NCBI GenBank assembly: GCA_965370805.1
Contig: CBDUVZ010000009.1
Location: forward strand, 1 to 46,070
Length of the DNA stretch: 46,070 nt
Direction of reading: 5' to 3'
DNA from: CBDUVZ01 sp965370805
Lineage (GTDB): Bacteria; Hydrothermota; Tepidihabitantia; Tepidihabitantales; Tepidihabitantaceae
The notes under the pieces: generated by a model
What the model saw: only the letters and a program-made list of their open reading frames with translations
Database searches by the model: none
What the model was told of the DNA's origin: nothing
Made by a program: the position numbers and the translations under genes
Shown: positions 1 to 7,887 of the stretch, piece after piece
How the letters are laid out: the number at the start of each line of letters is the position of its first letter
Numbering within the stretch: the stretch's first letter is position 1

Positions 1-295
1 GTCTATGAGCAGCCAAATCCGCCAAGATCACCCACACAAAAGCGCGAAGAGCCTCTTGGAAGGAGAGACCCTTCGACTCGCGGAGTTTACCCCGAACGCA
101 GATGAGATTCCTCGGCAAGCTCGGAATGACAGAAGTGAGGGGCTCGCTCAGGATGACAAGTGGTGACTCGCTCAGGATGATAAGTGGTGACTCGTTCAGG
201 ATGACAGGTGGTGACGGCTCTCTGGCCGAAGCAGCCGCCGCCAGAACCAAGACTGCGGTCAACAGGATGATGGTTTTCTTCCCCCGGATATGCAT
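1..295 (-). CDS. N-terminal part of a secreted protein, interrupted by a repeat, running off the left edge
   Basis: The complement strand is open without a stop for 98 codons from the ATG at 295 to the window edge. The first residues form a textbook signal peptide: MHIRGKK, then a hydrophobic stretch rich in Leu/Val/Ala ending ASA-RE, so cleavage near residue 24 is likely. Directly after it come three 8-residue units of the type ILSESPLV, encoded by the 24-bp tandem repeat at 143-214, then more sequence resembling interspersed repeat. A TTGACA at 324-329 (minus strand) with a poor -10 lies 34 nt upstream of the ATG, the same geometry as other leaderless promoters here. The mature domain is not visible, so no function can be given. 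It may be a real gene with an in-frame repeat insertion, or a gene broken by the repeat. Confidence 0.4.
   Translation of the reverse strand, partial: MHIRGKKTIILLTAVLVLAAAASAREPSPPVILNESPLIILSESPLVILSEPLTSVIPSLPRNLICVRGKLRESKGLSFQEALRAFVWVILADLAAHR
143..214. repeat. Three tandem 24-bp repeats
   Basis: Three units of exactly 24 bp (143-166, 167-190, 191-214) each read CTCGYTCAGGATGAYARGTG plus GTGA. A more degenerate unit containing CTCGGAATGACAGAAGTGAG precedes them. On the complement strand they encode an 8-residue repeat inside the reading frame of the secreted protein. This looks like the interspersed family seen as CTCGGAATGAC in many metagenomic genomes. Confidence 0.85.
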
Positions 296-649
296 GGTTA
301 CATAGCAGGCCTTCGTCCGACTCTGTCAATCAGCCCGACCGGGTTGTCAAGCGGAAGAAGAACAAACCGCAATCCGCCGACCGCCGTTTGATTCCAGCTT
401 GGTGATTGCAGGTTGCGAAACCGCAGGTTCCGGGGTAATCGAGAGCCTGCCAGTGGTCGATTTCATGGTCGGGTTGGTCTTTTCCTGTATGCAATACTGC
501 ATACCTTGGGCTTCTGTAACTTCCTTTTCTCAGGCCGTGGCGCAAAGCCTTTGAATATGCTGTATTTGCGGTACTTAGCTATGGAGTAGCGGGTCTGAAA
601 CCGATACCCAGGGGCCGTGAGGCAGGCTGTCTTGACCGCTGTTCTCTTC
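296..649. other. Intergenic stretch without recognised gene
   Basis: I see no convincing gene here. It contains two TTGACA boxes on the minus strand (324-329 and 349-354). The first is positioned to serve the secreted-protein ATG at 295. The rest carries no clear repeat, RNA gene or open frame with a ribosome binding site. Confidence 0.5.
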
Positions 650-913
650 GTCGTTCACCAGTTCGCTTCCCCTGCCATTCTCAAAATCGCCATCCGGAGC
701 GCTTTGCCGGTCGTTTCCCGATTCGTTCTCCGGTTCATCTCACCCGTTATCCCTCAAGCCGTTTCACCGATCATCCGGAGAGGCGCTGTCCGGGGCATCT
801 CCCAGAGCGCTTCCCGGGGCGTTTGCTGAGTCACCATCAGGGATGCCTTCCCGGCTATCCTCTAAGGCGCGGCCCGCGCTACCCGTCTGAAAACGCTCCC
901 GGTCGCTTCGGCG
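650..913. repeat. Degenerate 12-bp-period array 1 (about 22 units)
   Basis: Laid out in lines of 12 from 650, the sequence stays in register for about 22 units, with consensus NNCRYYTYCCGN (for example GTCGTTTCCCGA, TTCGTTCTCCGG, AGCGCTTCCCGG). Because 12 is a multiple of 3, frames stay open, which explains a short ORF at 617-829 that has no ribosome binding site and no family resemblance. Similar arrays with other consensus sequences lie at 19345-19644 and 34441-34704. Confidence 0.75.
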
Positions 914-920
914 AGGACGC

Positions 921-1072
921 TGCCGATACTGCCGAGGCATGGAGCAAAGCGACGCAGCTTACTAAGAACAACCACCTGTTCTGAGGGATTCTCCCCGCTG
1001 CTGAGGGTTGGCGCTGGACAGGGTTGGCCTTCTGTTTCCGCCAACCGCTTGCCGATACCTCAGGCATGGAGC
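921..1072. repeat. Imperfect direct repeat pair
   Basis: A block of about 25 bp, GCCGATAC then one short variable step, then AGGCATGGAGC, occurs at 921-945 and again at 1050-1072 in the same orientation. The second copy abuts the end of the downstream minus-strand gene. The origin is unknown; it may be a decayed duplication. Confidence 0.5.
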
Positions 1073-1083
1073 GTAGTCCGCGG

Positions 1084-2253
1084 CTAGTGATGGAAAAGCC
1101 GCAGACCGGTGAATACCATCGCCATCCCGTATCCGTCCGCAGCGGATATCACTTCCTGGTCCCGGGTTGAGCCGCCGGGCTGAATGACGTAGCGGACGCC
1201 GGAACGGGCCGCACGGTCGATATTGTCCCGGAAGGGAATGAAGGCATCGGACCCGAGCACGGCATCCCGGTAGCGGTCAAGCCACTTCCGTTTCGCCTGG
1301 CGGGTCAACGGCTCGGGAACGACCTCGAACAGCTCGCGCCACGCCCTGATTTCCTGCTCGGTCGCCTCTTCTTCAAGGAACAGGTCGATTGCCGTCGCTT
1401 TGCTCGACCGGCTCACGCCTTTCCTGAACCGGAGCTTCCGAACCGCGGGGTGCAGGCGGAGGAACCACTTGTCCGCCTTGGCGCAGGCAATCCTGGTGCA
1501 GTGGATGCGCGACTGCTGGCCCGCGCCCACGCCGATGACCTGACCGTCATGCACGAGGCAGATTGAATTGGACTGGGTGTACTTGAGCACAACCGCGGCG
1601 ACCAGCATGTCGCGCCGGACCGATTCCGGAATCTCCTTTTTCTCCGTGACCGCGTTCCCGAGCAACTCGGCCGTAATCGGCGCGTCGTTGCGGCGCTGCT
1701 CGAGCAGCATCCCGAATACCTGTCGGGCTTCGTTTGCCGGCGGCCGGTAGCCCGGATCGATTCTGATAACCGGGTACTTCCCGCCCTTCTTTGCCTTGAG
1801 GATTTCCAGGGCCGAAGGTTCGTATTCCGGTGCGATGCATCCGTCCGATACTTCCCGCTTCAGGATTCGGGCCGTCGATTCGTCGACCGGGTCGCTGAAT
1901 GCGGCCCAGTCCCCGAACGATGACATCCGGTCCGCACCCCGCGCCCGCACGTAAGCGGTGGCCAACTGCGACAGCTCGCCCTTGCCCGCGAAGCAGGACG
2001 CCGCCACTTCTTCGGACAGGGGAACCGCGACCGCGGCCCCGGCCGGGCTCACGTGTTTGAACGATGCGGCCGCGGGCAGCCCGGTCAGGTCCCTGAGTTC
2101 TCGCACCAGTTGCCACGAGTTCAACGCATCAAGCATATTCACGTAACCGGGCCGGCCGTTCAGCACCGAGAACGGCAGCTTGTCGTCAGGCACGTACAAC
2201 CGCGCCGGCACCTGATGCGGATTCAATCCGTACCGAAGTTTGAGTTCACCCAT
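1084..2253 (-). CDS. Stand-alone AICAR formyltransferase (PurH transformylase domain)
   Basis: This 389-residue protein should transfer a formyl group from 10-formyl-THF to AICAR, giving FAICAR, the penultimate step of purine synthesis in the cytoplasm. It corresponds to the transformylase half of bifunctional PurH. The YGLNPHQ substrate loop is at residues 8-14, the catalytic Lys-His pair is in SFKHVSPAG (K66, H67), and TQSNS is at 226-230. The C-terminal FIPFRDNIDRAARSG segment and the RYVIQPGGS segment are also present. The IMP cyclohydrolase domain that normally sits N-terminal is absent, so IMP closure must come from another gene (PurO-like or a separate PurH N-domain) outside this window. 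The ATG at 2253 lies 8 nt from a strong -10 box, so the mRNA is probably leaderless. The family assignment is secure. Confidence 0.93.
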   Translation of the reverse strand: MGELKLRYGLNPHQVPARLYVPDDKLPFSVLNGRPGYVNMLDALNSWQLVRELRDLTGLPAAASFKHVSPAGAAVAVPLSEEVAASCFAGKGELSQLATAYVRARGADRMSSFGDWAAFSDPVDESTARILKREVSDGCIAPEYEPSALEILKAKKGGKYPVIRIDPGYRPPANEARQVFGMLLEQRRNDAPITAELLGNAVTEKKEIPESVRRDMLVAAVVLKYTQSNSICLVHDGQVIGVGAGQQSRIHCTRIACAKADKWFLRLHPAVRKLRFRKGVSRSSKATAIDLFLEEEATEQEIRAWRELFEVVPEPLTRQAKRKWLDRYRDAVLGSDAFIPFRDNIDRAARSGVRYVIQPGGSTRDQEVISAADGYGMAMVFTGLRLFHH

Positions 2254-2261
2254 CAGGCTTC

Positions 2262-2289
2262 AACCTATCGCCGGCCGACCGGTTGTCAA
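2262..2289 (-). promoter_or_regulatory. Promoter of the AICAR formyltransferase gene
   Basis: On the minus strand TTGACA (2289-2284), a 16-nt spacer and TAGGTT (2267-2262) are followed 8 nt later by the ATG. The predicted transcription start falls at or next to the start codon, which implies a leaderless transcript. Confidence 0.65.
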
Positions 2290-2387
2290 GCCGAACCGCA
2301 TTTGACCGATGCGCTGACGTCACTAGACTTGGCCGGCTTGCGATACCGACGCAGGTAATCAGCACGAGTTGTGTCTATAAAGGAGTC

Positions 2388-2618
2388 ATGACTGTGAAGA
2401 AGATTCTGGTCCTCGAAGGCAGTCCGAGAGCAAAAGGCAACACCGCGCTTGTCACCGACTGGGTCCTGGCCGGTCTGGGCGAACGCGGCGTCCGGGTCGA
2501 GCGGGTCCGGGCCGCGGACAAGGAAATTGCCGGGTGTTGTGAGTGCTTCAGTTGCATCTCATCGAAGAAAAAGCCGGGCTGCAGCCAGGACGACGACCTG
2601 ACCGGAAGCCGGAGGTAA
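2388..2618 (+). pseudogene. Truncated NADPH-dependent FMN reductase / iron-sulfur flavoprotein
   Basis: An ATG at 2388 with a good AAAGGAG site opens a 76-codon frame. It starts like flavodoxin-fold FMN reductases: ILVLEGSPRAKGNT is the FMN phosphate-binding loop, followed by a long helix and CCECFSC near residue 50, the cysteine-rich segment of iron-sulfur flavoproteins. Family members are normally 180-200 residues. Here the frame stops at 2618, directly where the ribosome binding site of the next gene begins. About two thirds of the protein is missing, so the gene is probably an inactive fragment left by a deletion whose right border is the TonB-type receptor gene. A functional short protein is unlikely because the C-terminal half of the fold is absent. 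Confidence 0.75.
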
Positions 2619-2623
2619 ACCTG
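2611..2623 (+). promoter_or_regulatory. Ribosome binding site placing a CTG start
   Basis: GGAGG at 2611-2615 is followed after 5 nt by CTG at 2621, which opens a clean signal peptide. The nearest in-frame ATG codons are at 2543, where the sequence belongs to the truncated reductase in another frame, and at 2654, in the middle of the signal peptide. The site therefore argues for initiation at CTG. Confidence 0.5.
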
Positions 2624-4858
2624 ACAACACGCACACTCTTCTTCCTTGCGGCGATGCTGGCCGGCCTTGCCTCGGCCCGGACCGGGTCGATCAACGGCTA
2701 CGTCCGCGATGCCACCAATGGCGAGCCACTGTCTTACGCCAACGTCTTTCTTGACGGCACCGGCCTGGGCGCGGCGTCGAACGACCGCGGCTACTACTAC
2801 ATCAGCAGCGTCCCGGCCGGCGACTACGAGCTTGCGGTATCCTACGTCGGCTACGGAACCAAGCGGCAACGGGTGCAGGTGGAAGCGAGCGCGACCACAA
2901 CTATCGACGTCAGTCTCGACCCCGGCTCGGTCAGGCTGGACGAAGTCATCGTCAGCGCGGAGCGGGCCCGCTTCGAGCGCGAAGTGGAGCTCTCCGCCAC
3001 CCGGCTCGACACGCGGCAACTACTGACGATACCCAAAGTCGGCGGCGAAATGGACCTGTTCCGGGCAATCCAGATGCTGCCCGGGGTAATCGCCACCTCC
3101 GACTTCTCGAACCGGCTCTACATCCGCGGCGGCAGCCCGGACCAGAACCTGATTCTGCTCGACGGCATCACGATCTACAACCCGTCGCACCTGTTCGGCA
3201 TGTACTCGCCCTTCATCACCGAAGCAATCGCGGATGCAACGCTCCTGGCCGGCGGGTTCCCGGCCGAATACGGCGGTCGCCTGAGCGCGGTGCTCGATAT
3301 CACGACCAAGGAAGGCAATTCCAAGACTTACACCGGCCACGGCTCGCTTTCAGTCCTGGCTGGTGAAGCGCTGGCCGAGGGTCCGATCCCGAACGGCTCG
3401 TTCCTGGTGGCCGGACGCCGGACCTGGCTGCCCGATGCGCTTCTCAACGCGCTCGGCGCCGACGGCCTCGGCTACTACTTCTACGACCTGATGGGCAAGG
3501 CGAATTACGAACTGAACCACGACGTCCGCCTCACTCTTGCCGGGCTCGGGGCCGAGGACGTGCTCAACTTCTGGGACCCGGAGGCCCGCGACAGTTTCAA
3601 CGGCCGGCTTGCCTGGGGCAACCGCGGCCTGTCCGGCCAGGCCAACCTGATTCTCTCCCCGGTCCTCTACTGCCGTACGACCGCGGCCTGGAGCAACTTC
3701 TTCTCCGATTTCCGCGTAGCCTTCAACGAAACCGACACCGCGCGGATGACGACCGACCTCACCGACTTCACCCTGAAATCAGACCTGACCTGGTATCTCC
3801 ACAATCGCCATACACTGGCCCTGGGTGCGGACCTGAAGATGACCGGCACCAGGACAACCACTAAATTCGATACCATCTCGTTCACAAACCGGGACACGCT
3901 CTGGCCCCTGTCCGCCTACGTCGACGACAAGTGGGAAGTCATCCCGGACCGGTTCTTCATCAAACCCGGGCTCCGCTACAGCTTCTACTCGAACGGCAAC
4001 CGGCACGAACTGGAGCCCCGGTTCGGCCTGAAATACAAGACCGGGAAGAACACCGCACTCAATGCCTCGGCTGGCCGCTACACCCAGCCGATGGTCACCC
4101 TGAACTCGACCGAAGCGATCTTCTCGATCTACGATATGTGGGTACCGGTCCCGGACGACCGGCAAATACCGAGCGCGCTTCACTACATCGCCGGTGTCGA
4201 GCACTGGCTCACCGGCGACGCAATCCTCGAAGTCGAAGGCTGGTACAAGGACTACGCCGACCTGCTCGAAGTACGTTACGGGGACTTCGCCACCCAGCCC
4301 GAGTCTCTGCTCACCGCGGATGGGTACTCCTGCGGCTGCGACCTGATGCTGCGCAAAACCGAAGGCTGGGTCACCGGCTGGGTCGGATATTCCTGGATGT
4401 GGACCCGCCGGAACATCGGCGAAGAAGTCTATCACCCCCATTACGACCGGCGGCACAACCTGAACGTGGTTGCGAACTTCCCCACCCTTTTCCTGGGAAT
4501 GGACGTCTCGGCCAACTTCACGTTCGGGACCGGGCTACCTTATGCCGGGGACATCGCTTACTTCCCCCGCTACGAGTACCTCCCGGGCGAAAACGAAGTT
4601 CAGTACTCCTGGGAGTTCATTCAGGGTCCGCGCGACGCGTTCCGCTACCCGCTCTACCACCGGCTCGACGCCGGCCTGAGCAAGACCTGGAATATGAACT
4701 GGGGCGAAATCTCGGCGTTCCTGGACGTAACCAACCTCTACTACGCGAGGAACGTCCTGCTCTACTACTGGGAAGCCGACGACGGTGAGTTCCCGGTACG
4801 TAAGCAACTCGAAATGATGCCGATACTCCCCTCAATCGGACTGAAAGTGAGATTCTGA
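2621..4858 (+). CDS. TonB-dependent receptor-like outer-membrane protein
   Basis: The protein is an outer-membrane transporter-like barrel of about 745 residues. A signal peptide (TLFFLAAMLAGLASA) is followed by a carboxypeptidase-regulatory-like beta-sandwich (GSINGYVRDATNGEPLSYAN) at about 21-105. The plug follows, containing LPGVIATSDFSNRLYIRGGS and LDGITIYNPSHLFG. The remainder is a long barrel with many aromatic beta-strands ending in the C-terminal Phe signal GLKVRF. The substrate cannot be read from sequence. The next gene, one base later, encodes a DUF4249 protein, the usual partner of this receptor class. The start is odd: the best site is CTG 2621 behind a perfect GGAGG, and the region upstream belongs to the truncated reductase. 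I rate receptor identity as firm and the start as uncertain. Confidence 0.92.
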   Translation: MTTRTLFFLAAMLAGLASARTGSINGYVRDATNGEPLSYANVFLDGTGLGAASNDRGYYYISSVPAGDYELAVSYVGYGTKRQRVQVEASATTTIDVSLDPGSVRLDEVIVSAERARFEREVELSATRLDTRQLLTIPKVGGEMDLFRAIQMLPGVIATSDFSNRLYIRGGSPDQNLILLDGITIYNPSHLFGMYSPFITEAIADATLLAGGFPAEYGGRLSAVLDITTKEGNSKTYTGHGSLSVLAGEALAEGPIPNGSFLVAGRRTWLPDALLNALGADGLGYYFYDLMGKANYELNHDVRLTLAGLGAEDVLNFWDPEARDSFNGRLAWGNRGLSGQANLILSPVLYCRTTAAWSNFFSDFRVAFNETDTARMTTDLTDFTLKSDLTWYLHNRHTLALGADLKMTGTRTTTKFDTISFTNRDTLWPLSAYVDDKWEVIPDRFFIKPGLRYSFYSNGNRHELEPRFGLKYKTGKNTALNASAGRYTQPMVTLNSTEAIFSIYDMWVPVPDDRQIPSALHYIAGVEHWLTGDAILEVEGWYKDYADLLEVRYGDFATQPESLLTADGYSCGCDLMLRKTEGWVTGWVGYSWMWTRRNIGEEVYHPHYDRRHNLNVVANFPTLFLGMDVSANFTFGTGLPYAGDIAYFPRYEYLPGENEVQYSWEFIQGPRDAFRYPLYHRLDAGLSKTWNMNWGEISAFLDVTNLYYARNVLLYYWEADDGEFPVRKQLEMMPILPSIGLKVRF

Positions 4859-4859
4859 C

Positions 4860-5660
4860 ATGAACCGCGCTATCGCCGTAGTCCGAATCAGCTTCGCGCT
4901 GCTGCTCCTGGCCGTCACCCGGTGCGAACTGACCCCGTCCGAGCAGTTCGAGCCCGAACTCTGCGTCCACTGCCTGTTGTTCACCGGGACCAACGCACCC
5001 GAAGTACACGTCAACCGAACCTACGCGATCGACGATTCGTGCAGCTTCGTCTTCCCGGATGCCGAAGTGTCCCTGTGGCAGGCCGGGGATTCCTGGGCCC
5101 TGCTCCATATCGGTGACGACCGGTACGCGTGCCCGGACACGCTGAACACACCGCCCTTCGACACCTTCTACCTGCGAGTCGCGAAGGACGGATACGACAC
5201 CGTGCTCGGCCACACGACGATACCCGACACTTTCTCGATCCTGTTCCCGCGACCCGGCGACACGCTGACCACCGAAGACTCGCTCACCTGGACCGAAAGC
5301 CGGGGCTGCAAAGGCTACTACACGTCCTTCCGGCGCGAGACCCCGAGAGGGGACACGTTCGATATCAACGTCCTGATTGCGAACGACTCGCTCGCCGGAT
5401 ACCTACCGCTGTTCTTCCTGTTCCAGGAGCCCGAAGGCGAATACACCCTCCGTCTCGCGGCCCTGGACACCAACTACTACGACTGGATAAGCGCCGGGGC
5501 TGGCTTCGGGCCGGGCCATGGGATGCAGCAACCCGGTATCCCGTCGACCGTCACCGGTGGAATCGGGGTATTCGGGTCAGCCGCCCTCTGCTCGGTGCAG
5601 GTGTATGTGAAACAGGACACAGCCAGGGGACGCCCACCTCAGTTGCCCGACTCCAACTGA
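4860..5660 (+). CDS. DUF4249-like surface/periplasmic protein, receptor partner
   Basis: This 266-residue protein begins one base after the receptor stop, so the two are co-translated. A hydrophobic signal segment (FALLLLAV) ends in TRCE. The Cys is where a lipobox would put it, but Arg at -1 is unusual, so lipidation is uncertain. The body is beta-rich, with the DUF4249 pattern of an opening VH-x-N-R-T-Y strand, a DAEVSLW strand and a central sandwich (PDTFSILFPRPGDTL). In Bacteroidetes-type systems DUF4249 genes sit directly behind SusC/TonB-type receptors, and their function is not established. The final 22 nt overlap the 3' end of the converging propeller gene. Confidence 0.7.
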   Translation: MNRAIAVVRISFALLLLAVTRCELTPSEQFEPELCVHCLLFTGTNAPEVHVNRTYAIDDSCSFVFPDAEVSLWQAGDSWALLHIGDDRYACPDTLNTPPFDTFYLRVAKDGYDTVLGHTTIPDTFSILFPRPGDTLTTEDSLTWTESRGCKGYYTSFRRETPRGDTFDINVLIANDSLAGYLPLFFLFQEPEGEYTLRLAALDTNYYDWISAGAGFGPGHGMQQPGIPSTVTGGIGVFGSAALCSVQVYVKQDTARGRPPQLPDSN

Positions 5661-7006
5661 AGCAGCAGGTAGTCGAACCCGGTTCCCCCCGGCCGCTTGA
5701 CGAACCCACCTACCAGCAGCCGCGCCGTCTCTCCGGGCCGCCGGTCCCATGAGAGCGCAACCGGCCGGGTCTCGCCGGTCCCGCCGCCCGAGAACCGGTA
5801 CGTCCAGAGTTCCTCGCCATCATCGGAGTAGCAGACCAGCACCAGATCCGGGTAACCGTTCGGCCCGACCGAACTCCCGCCGACGATGACCCCGCCTTCC
5901 GGTCCGGGTGTGATGCACCAGCCCCGGTCGGCCGAGTTCTGCGGCCCGTCATACCGCCGGGTCCAGAGTGTATCGCCTTGAACCGAGTAACAGACGGTCA
6001 GGATGTCGAACGAAGAACCCCGGCCGGTCGACTGGCCGGTAACCACGATATTGCCCGCGGAGTCGAAACAGGCCGCCTGCGGAATGTCAACGCTGCTCGC
6101 CCCGTCGTGGGTTCGGAGCCAGACCTGCTCGCCTTCCGCGCTGAAGCAGGCGGTAGCGTAATCGAACGACGACCCGCGGTTGTACAACGCGCCGAGCAGG
6201 TAGCACCGACCGGTCGAATCGAGCAGCACCGCCTGGGCGAGGTTGCTGCCCGGCCCTTCGCTCCTCAAGGCACGCTGCCACAGCGGCTCTCCGCCCGGTC
6301 CGTACTTCAGCAGCACGATATCGGTTCCCGGCGGATTCAGGGTTGCTTTGCCCGCAATGTAGCTGTTGCCGTGGACATCGACCGCGATTGCCGTTCCCTG
6401 GTCGTCCCCGTGCACCGGCCCGTCGAACGTGCGGGTCCAGACCGTATCGCCGTCAACTGAATACCGGACAGTGGCGATATCCCAGTGCGACCGGCTCCCG
6501 GAATCCGGACGCGCCCGGCTCCGGCCGGTCACGAAGACGTCGTCTCCCGGCCCAACTGCGATTCCGGCCGGCTTGTCGTCGGAGTGCGCCGGGAAATCCA
6601 GCCGCCGCAGCCACGCGGTATCGCCGTTCTCAAGGTACTTCACCAGCAGGAAATCCCAGCCGTAGTCGAAGTCGGCAATCGAACCCCCTGCCGCAATTGC
6701 CGCCCCGGTCGAATCCAGCGCCAGACACCACGGCCGGTCCTCGCAACCCAGCGGCGCACCGTAATGCTGCTCCCAGGCGATTTCCCCCGCAGTATCGATT
6801 CCGATAACCGCGAAATCGAAATCGGTTACCTTGTCCATGCTGTAGCCGGCCAGACAGACCGACCCGTCCGGCCGAAGAACCATCCCGGTGCACTTATCCT
6901 CCCGGTGTGCCGGCCCGTCCCAGACAACCTCACGCACCAGCACCGGCGCTTCCGAACCAACCGCCGCAGCCGTCACCAAGACAACCGCCAGGACACGCCG
7001 GCTCAT
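5639..7006 (-). CDS. Secreted SBBP-repeat beta-propeller protein
   Basis: The protein has about 455 residues, with a signal peptide (RRVLAVVLVTAAAVGSEA) and then seven or eight repeats of about 50 residues. Each repeat shows D-x-x-G-x-x-x-x-G (for example DSTGRCYLLG, DSAGNIVVTGQS) and a closing strand such as ILTVCYSVQGDTLWTRRYDGP. This is the SBBP (seven-bladed beta-propeller) pattern of extracellular proteins. There is no catalytic motif, so a structural or binding role is likely. The frame allows ATG at 7012, but the ATG at 7006 is better spaced from the GAGGGG site at 7014-7018, so I chose that one. It converges on the DUF4249 gene and overlaps its end by 22 nt. Confidence 0.85.
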   Translation of the reverse strand: MSRRVLAVVLVTAAAVGSEAPVLVREVVWDGPAHREDKCTGMVLRPDGSVCLAGYSMDKVTDFDFAVIGIDTAGEIAWEQHYGAPLGCEDRPWCLALDSTGAAIAAGGSIADFDYGWDFLLVKYLENGDTAWLRRLDFPAHSDDKPAGIAVGPGDDVFVTGRSRARPDSGSRSHWDIATVRYSVDGDTVWTRTFDGPVHGDDQGTAIAVDVHGNSYIAGKATLNPPGTDIVLLKYGPGGEPLWQRALRSEGPGSNLAQAVLLDSTGRCYLLGALYNRGSSFDYATACFSAEGEQVWLRTHDGASSVDIPQAACFDSAGNIVVTGQSTGRGSSFDILTVCYSVQGDTLWTRRYDGPQNSADRGWCITPGPEGGVIVGGSSVGPNGYPDLVLVCYSDDGEELWTYRFSGGGTGETRPVALSWDRRPGETARLLVGGFVKRPGGTGFDYLLLQLESGN

Positions 7007-7016
7007 CAGCATCCCC

Positions 7017-7340
7017 TCATCTTACCATCATCCGCTTCAGCGACAAGCAGTATGCGGAGCGCGGTCGGGCATGGACCCGGAAATCGGGAATCGAAGGACA
7101 ATCAGCGGAAAGAGGACTGCTGCTGGATATCCTGCCAGTCCTCACGCTGATGCCAGCTTGGCGCAGAATCCGCGCGAGAAGTTCTTTTCCGATGTCGCTC
7201 TGGTGCGGATTCGGAAGCACAATGGTCACATCACCCTTGTACATGAACTGGTGTTTCCCGCCCGCATAGGAGCCGCTCCAGCCGAGTTGCTTCAGGTAGC
7301 GTACCAAGTCTCTCCGCTTGACCGGGCCGAAGTCCGGCAT
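7017..7340 (-). CDS. hicA: HicA-family toxin with frameshifted C-terminus
   Basis: HicA is a small dsRBD-fold mRNA interferase paired with HicB. Residues 1-65 are a complete HicA core: KRRDLVRYLKQLGW, the catalytic His in GGKHQF (H30), VTIVLPNPHQ, then the helix GKELLARILRQAGIS. The frame then runs on for about 40 residues that look unlike HicA. Inserting one C after AGC near 7145 on the minus strand restores GIS-REDW-QDIQQQ and a stop at 7102, which is the normal family ending. A 1-nt deletion (real or a sequencing error) therefore probably changed the tail. The ATG (7340-7338) overlaps the hicB stop by one base (TGATG), so the two are coupled. The toxin may still be active because the core is intact. 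Confidence 0.8.
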   Translation of the reverse strand: MPDFGPVKRRDLVRYLKQLGWSGSYAGGKHQFMYKGDVTIVLPNPHQSDIGKELLARILRQAGISVRTGRISSSSPLSADCPSIPDFRVHARPRSAYCLSLKRMMVR

Positions 7341-7582
7341 CAGGCGACTTCGACGACCTCGAGCTTCATCCCGTCGACCACGGGAAGCGACAGATTCCGG
7401 GAAACCCGGAAGAGTATCCAATCCTCAAGTGTGCTCTCAAGTTCCTCGCGGCAATCCTCAAGGTTCGGGGCACTGGCATAGACTCCCCGGAAATCCGGAA
7501 TTTCGCCATAATACGCACCGTCGTCCGGCAGCACCTCATATTTGGCCTTACTCATAACCGCGCGGATATAGGAAGTCAACAT
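7340..7582 (-). CDS. hicB: HicB-family antitoxin
   Basis: This 80-residue protein has the HicB partial RNase H-like fold: KAKYEVLPDDGAYYGEIPDF is the diagnostic first hairpin, followed by GVYASAPNLEDCREELESTLEDWI. It should bind HicA and possibly the operator. The order is hicB then hicA with a one-base overlap, as in other loci where the antitoxin leads. The start is 9 nt downstream of a -10 box, so the transcript is probably leaderless. It lies back to back with a second HicB gene across about 100 bp that holds two diverging promoters. Confidence 0.88.
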   Translation of the reverse strand: MLTSYIRAVMSKAKYEVLPDDGAYYGEIPDFRGVYASAPNLEDCREELESTLEDWILFRVSRNLSLPVVDGMKLEVVEVA

Positions 7583-7591
7583 AACACTATC

Positions 7592-7619
7592 ATGTAACTT
7601 GATTATCGGCGGCTGTCAA
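7592..7619 (-). promoter_or_regulatory. Promoter of hicBA
   Basis: TTGACA (7619-7614), a 16-nt spacer and TTACAT (7597-7592) on the minus strand end 9 nt before the hicB ATG. HicB autoregulation at such sites is known for the family; no operator was identified here. Confidence 0.55.
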
Positions 7620-7633
7620 ACCCGGCTGTCCGC

Positions 7634-7661
7634 TTGATTTCCCGCTCGGTCCCGGTATAGC
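7634..7661 (+). promoter_or_regulatory. Promoter of the second hicB
   Basis: TTGATT (7634-7639), a 16-nt spacer and TATAGC (7656-7661) precede the ATG at 7681 by 19 nt. The leader contains a purine-rich AAAGGAAG ribosome binding site. Confidence 0.5.
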
Positions 7662-7680
7662 CTTCCAAAGGAAGTCAACC

Positions 7681-7887
7681 ATGCGTTGTCGTGTAGTCAT
7701 TGAGCAGGACGAAGACGGTATCTTCGTCGTCGAGTGCCCGGCTCTTCCGGGCTGCATATCTCAGGGCAAAACGCGCGAACAGGCCCTGACCAACATCACC
7801 GACGCCATCGAAGGCTACCTCGAAAGCCTGGCGAAGCACGACGAACCGGCCCTTCCTCCAATCATCGAGGAGACGGTCACGGTCTGA
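7681..7887 (+). CDS. hicB: Second HicB-family antitoxin, orphan
   Basis: This 68-residue protein has a full HicB core: VVIEQDEDGIFVVECPALPG, then CISQGKTREQALTNITDAIEGYL and a short acidic tail. It belongs to the shorter HicB class and is not a copy of the neighbouring 80-residue HicB. A HicA gene should follow, but only about 22 codons resembling a HicA C-terminus remain (7887-7952). The antitoxin is therefore an orphan, perhaps kept as a regulator or simply not yet lost. Confidence 0.85.
   Translation: MRCRVVIEQDEDGIFVVECPALPGCISQGKTREQALTNITDAIEGYLESLAKHDEPALPPIIEETVTV

Noticed and set aside
143..214. Possible CRISPR array
   Set aside because: The 24-bp units are directly adjacent with no spacers, and the 12-bp arrays likewise lack spacers; no cas genes are in the window.
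617..829. 70-codon hydrophobic open frame
   Set aside because: It coincides with array 1, whose 12-bp period keeps frames open; composition follows the repeat.
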